This document shows, one piece after another, positions 31,218-35,925 of a stretch of 35,925 bases of DNA (the stretch's first letter is position 1; each line of letters begins with the position of its first letter). Position numbers and translations under genes: made by a program. Under the pieces are notes generated by a model. The model ran no database searches. It was not told where the DNA came from and worked only from the letters and a program-made list of their open reading frames with translations. Source of the stretch: Sulfuricurvum sp. Its GTDB lineage: Bacteria; Campylobacterota; Campylobacteria; Campylobacterales; Sulfurimonadaceae. The stretch lies in NCBI RefSeq assembly GCF_028681615.1, contig NZ_JAQUHV010000019.1, positions 1 through 35,925 on the forward strand, written 5' to 3'.

Positions 31218-31597
31218 TCACTCTCCAAATCAATGATCTTATGCACAACAACTAAATCACCATTTTGAAAATATAATCCATAATAAGCCCACATTTCAGG
31301 ATAGGATTCAAAACCAAATTCATCAGGAAAATAATGATCGTTATCGAAAAGAGATATAAAAGCAGGTATTGTTAATGCTACTTCAAACTCTGCTTTAAAT
31401 TGTTCACCTTTAATGGTAAACTCTCCCGACTTATCCCGCTTCCGTGCGGTACGTATTTTAGTGCGATCTAAAATCTTTTGATCAAATGGAGATGTAAACA
31501 ATAGGACTTCATTTTTTTCAATAGGATATGAATTATAAACCTCTGATTCATCTACTGCGCACTCTTCGGCGAGAAACTCTTTTTCAATTTGACTCAT
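31214..31597 (-). CDS. ASCH-domain-like protein, 127 aa
   Basis: The order VLLFTSPFDQKIL, KIRTARKR, a beta strand with a basic residue set, then a short helix FGFESYPEMWAYYG and a final strand DLVVVHKIIDL follows the ASCH/PUA-like RNA-binding fold: an Arg-Thr-Arg signature after the first helix, and a helix ending in a WxxY pair before the last strand. ASCH proteins bind RNA or hydrolyse N4-acetylcytidine. The match is by eye and moderate. It overlaps the 39-aa frame upstream by 4 bases (ATGA). Confidence 0.6.
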   Translation of the reverse strand: MSQIEKEFLAEECAVDESEVYNSYPIEKNEVLLFTSPFDQKILDRTKIRTARKRDKSGEFTIKGEQFKAEFEVALTIPAFISLFDNDHYFPDEFGFESYPEMWAYYGLYFQNGDLVVVHKIIDLESE

Positions 31598-31713
31598 CCC
31601 CGTAACCTCTTACCTAAAAATCGATTTGCACCGTAAACACTCTTGCCTCGATATACCATCTCCCCTTTATCCCAAACCTCAAAACCGCCTTTTATAGGAA
31701 TTATCCGCGCCAT
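31594..31713 (-). CDS. Small basic peptide, 39 aa
   Basis: A 39-codon frame that overlaps its upstream neighbour by 13 bases and the downstream ASCH-like gene by 4 (ATGA). The product is basic and Gly-rich (IPIKGGFEVWDKGEMVYRGK). It fills the gap between larger genes with the correct strand and coupling, but an independent ribosome site (AAGGA) is only fair. Function unknown. Confidence 0.55.
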   Translation of the reverse strand: MARIIPIKGGFEVWDKGEMVYRGKSVYGANRFLGKRLRG

Positions 31714-31838
31714 GTCGCATCCTTAGGATTTTCTGCCTCTCGTTCGGTCGGTTCACGATCGCATTGCATGACAACTATCGGAGTATTCTCTGCAAAAATT
31801 GCATGACAGGCTTCATAGCCTATTAACCATAGTTTCAT
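31701..31838 (-). CDS. Small acidic peptide, 45 aa
   Basis: A 45-codon frame behind a good AAAGGGG site, three bases after the membrane-protein gene. The product is acidic, with two Cys and a charged end (REPTEREAENPKD). It belongs to the early operon. Function unknown. Confidence 0.55.
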   Translation of the reverse strand: MKLWLIGYEACHAIFAENTPIVVMQCDREPTEREAENPKDATWRG

Positions 31839-31841
31839 CAC

Positions 31842-32087
31842 TTACCCCTTTAAAATTTGCACAAAAGCAAGCCCTATTAACTTCCCCAACATGGAAAAAA
31901 TTCCCATTAACCCAATCACCATAAAAATAGGAAGCCAATTTTTAAATACCCAATGAATAAATACATTGAATAAATTCTTCGGATTTTCACCCCAACGTCG
32001 ACGAAGTTTTTGGAAAAAATACTTCCCAATATCATAGATTGCGAATCCAGTGATCGCACAGATCATCACATATATATCTTCCATCAC
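31842..32087 (-). CDS. Small two-span membrane protein, 81 aa
   Basis: Helices at about residues 4-24 and 50-72 with a basic loop between (KLRRRWGENPK). It lies between the SSB-like gene and small early frames. It could be an early host-takeover or exclusion protein; function unknown. It could also be an early antiholin, but it is far from the lysis cluster. Confidence 0.7.
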   Translation of the reverse strand: MMEDIYVMICAITGFAIYDIGKYFFQKLRRRWGENPKNLFNVFIHWVFKNWLPIFMVIGLMGIFSMLGKLIGLAFVQILKG

Positions 32088-32093
32088 CCTCTC

Positions 32094-32669
32094 CTAAAAC
32101 GGTATTTCATCTTCGTTGATATCGATCTCAGGGAGATTATTCTCCGGCATAGGTGTGCGTGTCATCGTTCCGGTTCCGGTTATTTCCCCTGCTGCGTTCT
32201 GTACCGTTACGGGGATATTCCCATAACTCGGTGCAGCATATCCGCCATCGATGTATCCTCCCTCATTACTCTGAGGTTTTGGAGCAGACCATACCACATC
32301 ATGAGAGTATGGAAGCGTCTCACCCTCTTTTGGTTTAGAGACATATACCGCAATATTGATTTTACCGCCTGGAGCGAGAGGGTGCTCGATATGCCCACCC
32401 TTATACTCCAAACCGCTCTCTTTACCGACCTTATTCCACAATGCACCCACACGTGCCGAGGGATACGGATATTTTGATTTTTGAGGAGCACGGTACCAAA
32501 TTACATAATCGGGTTCGTTCTCGTTGCGCTTTGTCTCAGGTTTTACGTGCTGTATCGTAAACGTCGCACTCTCCATCATCGGAGGACGGATCACCATCTC
32601 CAAATACTTCACTTGTTTTTTAGTAGTTTTGTCCTCAAAACTCTGCATTGATATGTGTCCGATTGTCAT
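32094..32669 (-). CDS. SSB-like protein: DUF736-like body with acidic SSB tail, 191 aa
   Basis: The N-terminal 110 residues resemble DUF736 proteins (NENEPDYVIWYRA, then RVGALWNKVGKESG and a strand), a small beta-barrel group found in plasmids and phages. A Gly/Pro/Tyr-rich linker (about 125-175) is followed by an acidic end, DINEDEIPF, the same kind of tip that bacterial SSB uses to recruit replication proteins (DDDIPF). The whole layout, barrel, linker, acidic tip, is that of a single-stranded DNA-binding protein. It lies in the replication operon, coupled to the 130-aa gene (ATGA). The function is inferred, but the tail is plainly visible. Confidence 0.75.
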   Translation of the reverse strand: MTIGHISMQSFEDKTTKKQVKYLEMVIRPPMMESATFTIQHVKPETKRNENEPDYVIWYRAPQKSKYPYPSARVGALWNKVGKESGLEYKGGHIEHPLAPGGKINIAVYVSKPKEGETLPYSHDVVWSAPKPQSNEGGYIDGGYAAPSYGNIPVTVQNAAGEITGTGTMTRTPMPENNLPEIDINEDEIPF

Positions 32670-33058
32670 TTACTCTCCCCTATGATTGAATTTAAAACAA
32701 TTTCCGAAAGTTCACCAGGTGTCATATCCGCACCCTCTTTCGCCCATTTCACAATACTGTCTCTATCGTTAGCGATTATCTCTTCATATAATCCGAATAT
32801 CATGTCATTAGCAGATATCATATTGGTAAAATAAATTGCATTTACCAAATTATTTTTTGTTTCATTGTTATGATCGATACGATCATTAAAATCCGGAAAT
32901 ACCCCGGTAATTATTCTTTCCATCGTGGTTTTTCCTGACGGACTAACCCCTCTAAACTTAATAGTGCTTCCCGGTATGTTTTTACCGACGAAAAATTGCA
33001 ATGTTGCTTGTGATCCCTTATCCGGTAACACCTGATCTAAAAACTCCTGAAACTGCAT
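32666..33058 (-). CDS. Hypothetical replication-operon protein with P-loop-like motif, 130 aa
   Basis: The sequence contains GVSPSGKTT (about residues 38-46), which fits the GxxxxGK(T/S) Walker A pattern, but the protein is short and no clear Walker B or sensor follows, so the motif may be a coincidence. It starts at the stop of the primase-helicase gene (1-base overlap) and precedes the SSB-like gene. It is probably a replication accessory or helicase-loading factor; this is from position. Confidence 0.7.
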   Translation of the reverse strand: MQFQEFLDQVLPDKGSQATLQFFVGKNIPGSTIKFRGVSPSGKTTMERIITGVFPDFNDRIDHNNETKNNLVNAIYFTNMISANDMIFGLYEEIIANDRDSIVKWAKEGADMTPGELSEIVLNSIIGESK

Positions 33059-35775
33059 TACTCTCCCCCTTTTTGTATAGTTTCCATCACACCCATCTCT
33101 AACCCGTTAATCGATATCTTGATATCGCTTTGGATCGAGAAACCGACCAAACATTTCAGCGGTTTAGATTCTTTCCAGTTCGGTATCAGTCCATCCCCTG
33201 CCGCATATCCTTTTGTTACGCTGACCGCATGAACCCGCTGAGTCGATATCTTGGTTTTGAGTTTCTCCGCGAGTTTGCTGGAGAAATTACGCTGCTGTAT
33301 CGGTTTGATCCCTGCCTCTTTCGCCCATTCGCAATAATGCTGATAGATGAACTGAGTCGGGATCTTGATATTTTCATTGTAGATCAGTACGATATCATGG
33401 AGCTGACGAGCCATATCCGCTCTATCCGGTTTACCGCCCTCCCAAACGCCGAAGCACTCTTTGATATACGCATAGATCTGATCCGTCTCTACACGGTAAT
33501 CCTCCATGCTCTCATCGATGATGCTCGATTTCGTAAACTTGTTATTGTTCTTGACAAAACGGAGCATCCCCTCGATAGCCCAGTTGAGAACTCCGGGGAG
33601 TTCATTCTCCACGATCTTATGGACGAGATTAACATCCTGCTGAGATTCGGGGATCGACTGATCGAACGGTACGAGGATCATACGACGCGTAAGCGCATCG
33701 TTCATCCCGCCACCCTTTAGCTTCTCATTCCCGGCCATGATACACTTCGGCGGTTTTTTGAGGACGTAGGATTTATCAAACTTCGGATTGACTTGCAGCT
33801 CTTCCCCGACCGATATTTTCTTGATGTTCGATATCTGACCCTGATTGAGGATTACGTTGCTCTCCAGCTCCGTAGAGAGATTGAGGATCTTTCCGTTCAG
33901 CGCATCGAGTTCATGCCCGTGCATATTGAGCACTTCGAGATTGCTGACGCTGTTAGGATCGAGCAGCGCTTTGATGATATCGATCAGCGTCGATTTACCG
34001 TTACCCCCCGACCCGTACAAAAAGAGAAACTTTTGCACATACTTCGGCAAAAAGATATACCCGATATACTCCGCCAGGATCATCTGTATCCCCTCATCCG
34101 GTACAGCAGCATCCAAAAACTTTTTAAATAACGGTATCTTCGCATCCGGATCATACGCGAACGGCAGCACATACGTCATACCGTCCCCCTCGTCATGGTT
34201 CTTATGGGTGATGTTTCCGTTCGGATCGATCACGATCATCCCGTTTTGATGATTGATAACGGCGAACTTCTCCCATCGATCACGCAGATCGTTGATATGA
34301 TACGCATTAGAGAGTATCCCCGCGCGTGCCGGTGATTTAAAGCTCGTTTCGTTGTAGCGCTGTTTGATGTTCACTTTCGAGAGTTTCAAAAAATCGTTAA
34401 AGGTATTCTCGAACTGATACGCTTCCACCCGTGCATAGTGAGTACCGCACCAGTACAGATACTCATTCCCCAGCTTCCCGAACCGCACCCCGATATTCTC
34501 GAAACTCTCTTCCCAGTGCAACACTACATCCGACGTTACGTGCTTTCGCAAATCTCCGAGGATAGTACGGTTAAAATATTTCAGCAGCACCGTATCCTCG
34601 ATCGCATCGTGAAACACTTTCTCCGCTTTTGCCTGAGCGATTTCCCACTTTTTGAGTTCTTCGAGATCTTCGGGTTTTGGTGATGGTAGACGGGATAGCC
34701 GCATCGTCTCCGCTTTCGCTTCGTCTTTATTGATCAGCTCGTTCGCACGCTCGACCAGTTTCGGATAAGCGCCGCTCTCCTTATCGCTTTTGATCGCATC
34801 GACGAACCGCTCCAGCATAAACGCCAGTTCGGTATCGCGCTCACTCCGCAGCGGGGTGACGTTTTGCGCCATGAGCATCGCTACATCATTCCAGCTACGT
34901 GACACACGCGGACGAAATGCGCAGTATTTGAGTTTTTGGATCAGCGCATCGGGTCCGATATTCCCCACCTTAAGCAGATAATCAGTCGCGTCTGCTTTAT
35001 TTTCCGCCTCAGGATCGAGCATCGACCAATCCACCAGCGTGAGCGATGCAGCCACCGCCTTGATCTCCTCGAACCGTCCGCGACTCCGCTTCCCATCCCC
35101 TAGATCACGCCCCAGTGTTCCATCACGTCCGGCACGGTCATTGTCAAACCATAGCACCACATCCCGACCGCGCAATAGTTCCAGCGATTCACCGACCCAT
35201 CCGATCCCCGCCGCTCCGAGTGTCAGTGCAGGAACTCCGTAGAGATTCAGGTTAAGGGCATCTTTCTCCCCCTCACATACGATGATAGTTCCGAAATTAT
35301 CCACATGGTGAAAAAGCGATATCGGAAAAGGATGCCCGACTCTCTCCCCCTTACCCGTGATCCACTTATCCCCCGAACGTCTCCCGACGATGATCCATTT
35401 CCCCGTTTCGGGATCAGTTGCGAAACTTCCGTCCTCGTTTTTATGATACGCGAATTTCTCCCGCACCTTTTCGTAGTGAAAAACATCCTCATGATGGTTA
35501 TAGATAGCGATCGACTCATGCGGATCGCACCACCCGATAAACGCTAATGCTTCATCCGCGATCTCTTTGGCCGCACCGAACAAAAACGGAAACGACTTTT
35601 TAACCTCGTTGGGTTTATTCTCTAAAACCCATTGCAGAGCTTTTTGAGCTTTTTCCCATTTTGTCCGTACTTTCGCCATCACCTCTTCGGAGCTTTGCTC
35701 ATTGATAACCTGAGCGTAACGATAGGCTTTTTGACGCTCTTGATAGATACGTTGCTGTTCGGTTTGTTCACTCAT
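33058..35775 (-). CDS. TOPRIM primase-SF3 helicase, D5-like, 905 aa
   Basis: The N-terminal third holds a TOPRIM domain with VCEGEKDAL (Glu169-Gly-Glu) and WFDNDRAG (Asp211, Asp213). After a helical middle part comes a D5_N-type region and an SF3 helicase with Walker A GSGGNGKST (588-596), Walker B-like LNLSTELES and a motif C region PKCIMAGNEKLKGG. It unwinds DNA and, with the separate zinc-finger protein, probably makes primers. The zinc finger normally at the N-terminus is missing here and is encoded by the 98-aa gene. The gene crosses the window junction and its start is repeated at 1-94. Confidence 0.93.
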   Translation of the reverse strand: MSEQTEQQRIYQERQKAYRYAQVINEQSSEEVMAKVRTKWEKAQKALQWVLENKPNEVKKSFPFLFGAAKEIADEALAFIGWCDPHESIAIYNHHEDVFHYEKVREKFAYHKNEDGSFATDPETGKWIIVGRRSGDKWITGKGERVGHPFPISLFHHVDNFGTIIVCEGEKDALNLNLYGVPALTLGAAGIGWVGESLELLRGRDVVLWFDNDRAGRDGTLGRDLGDGKRSRGRFEEIKAVAASLTLVDWSMLDPEAENKADATDYLLKVGNIGPDALIQKLKYCAFRPRVSRSWNDVAMLMAQNVTPLRSERDTELAFMLERFVDAIKSDKESGAYPKLVERANELINKDEAKAETMRLSRLPSPKPEDLEELKKWEIAQAKAEKVFHDAIEDTVLLKYFNRTILGDLRKHVTSDVVLHWEESFENIGVRFGKLGNEYLYWCGTHYARVEAYQFENTFNDFLKLSKVNIKQRYNETSFKSPARAGILSNAYHINDLRDRWEKFAVINHQNGMIVIDPNGNITHKNHDEGDGMTYVLPFAYDPDAKIPLFKKFLDAAVPDEGIQMILAEYIGYIFLPKYVQKFLFLYGSGGNGKSTLIDIIKALLDPNSVSNLEVLNMHGHELDALNGKILNLSTELESNVILNQGQISNIKKISVGEELQVNPKFDKSYVLKKPPKCIMAGNEKLKGGGMNDALTRRMILVPFDQSIPESQQDVNLVHKIVENELPGVLNWAIEGMLRFVKNNNKFTKSSIIDESMEDYRVETDQIYAYIKECFGVWEGGKPDRADMARQLHDIVLIYNENIKIPTQFIYQHYCEWAKEAGIKPIQQRNFSSKLAEKLKTKISTQRVHAVSVTKGYAAGDGLIPNWKESKPLKCLVGFSIQSDIKISINGLEMGVMETIQKGGE

Positions 35776-35925
35776 CAGCTAACCCAATAAAAGTTAGGTT
35801 TTCTTTTTGACAATACCGAATGAAACACTCTTGTACGCTTTCATCATCGAGCATTTCTATACTATGCCCGATAGTTCCACCTTTCCATGACCCCTTACGT
35901 TTTCCAACTTCTGCACTAAAATGAA
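35682..35925. repeat. Right copy of terminal overlap
   Basis: Matches 1-244 at an offset of 35681 with six substitutions. The identical part includes the start of the primase-helicase gene; all differences fall in the 3' end of the 246-aa gene. Confidence 0.95.
35768..35925 (-). CDS. 3' end of the 246-aa gene (partial, variant copy)
   Basis: These 158 bases encode the last 52 residues of the gene that is complete at 87-827. Relative to that copy it carries three amino-acid changes (Glu to Gln, Met to Ile, Ile to Met, counted from the left copy) and three silent changes. The frame is intact up to the window edge, so this is an allele rather than a broken copy. Confidence 0.85.
   Translation of the reverse strand, partial: HFSAEVGKRKGSWKGGTIGHSIEMLDDESVQECFIRYCQKENLTFIGLADE

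Overview
The window reads as one complete, circular, temperate phage with plasmid functions (a phage-plasmid) of podovirus type. Bases 1-244 recur at 35682-35925 with six substitutions and no indels, so the sequence closes on itself with a unit length of 35681 bp. The host is probably a Campylobacterota bacterium of the Sulfuricurvum/Sulfurimonas kind. That is an inference from moderate GC, AT-rich promoters with a good -10 box and weak -35, and the style of the repressor and Rep proteins; it is not proven. No tyrosine integrase, tRNA, rRNA or CRISPR array was seen.

On the circle almost all genes run leftward. The early block starts at a divergent switch (2282-2611) between a CI-like repressor read rightward and a Cro-like gene read leftward. 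It continues with a 162-aa protein, an array of CCGTAAC boxes around a Z-DNA-prone core (1269-1507), a stand-alone CHC2 primase zinc finger, a 246-aa unknown and, across the junction, a 905-aa TOPRIM-helicase. After these come a 130-aa protein, an SSB-like protein with a DUF736-like body, several small proteins and the terminase subunits (30392-28297).

A plasmid module (serine resolvase, 137-aa unknown, Rep_3 initiator, DnaA boxes and six iterons; 28283-26177) sits between the large terminase and the portal gene. The late block follows leftward: portal, head protein, scaffold, major capsid, adaptor, tail fibre genes, an overlapping lysis cassette (19299-17154), internal virion/ejection proteins including a 1890-aa polyvalent protein (13606-7934), and a Cys-rich protein.

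The remaining sector (2612-7485) holds maintenance and lysogeny functions. CI, a small membrane protein and an Mrr-type nuclease form one rightward operon. An 880-bp gene-free region carries 21-bp repeats, a palindrome and a G-quadruplex motif. A type Ib partition operon (ParA, 76-aa centromere-binding protein, DUF1737, 77-aa) ends at a good terminator, and a few tiny rightward genes lie beyond the par centromere region. An exact 17-mer is shared by the par control region and the resolvase/rep promoter, suggesting that partition and replication are controlled together.
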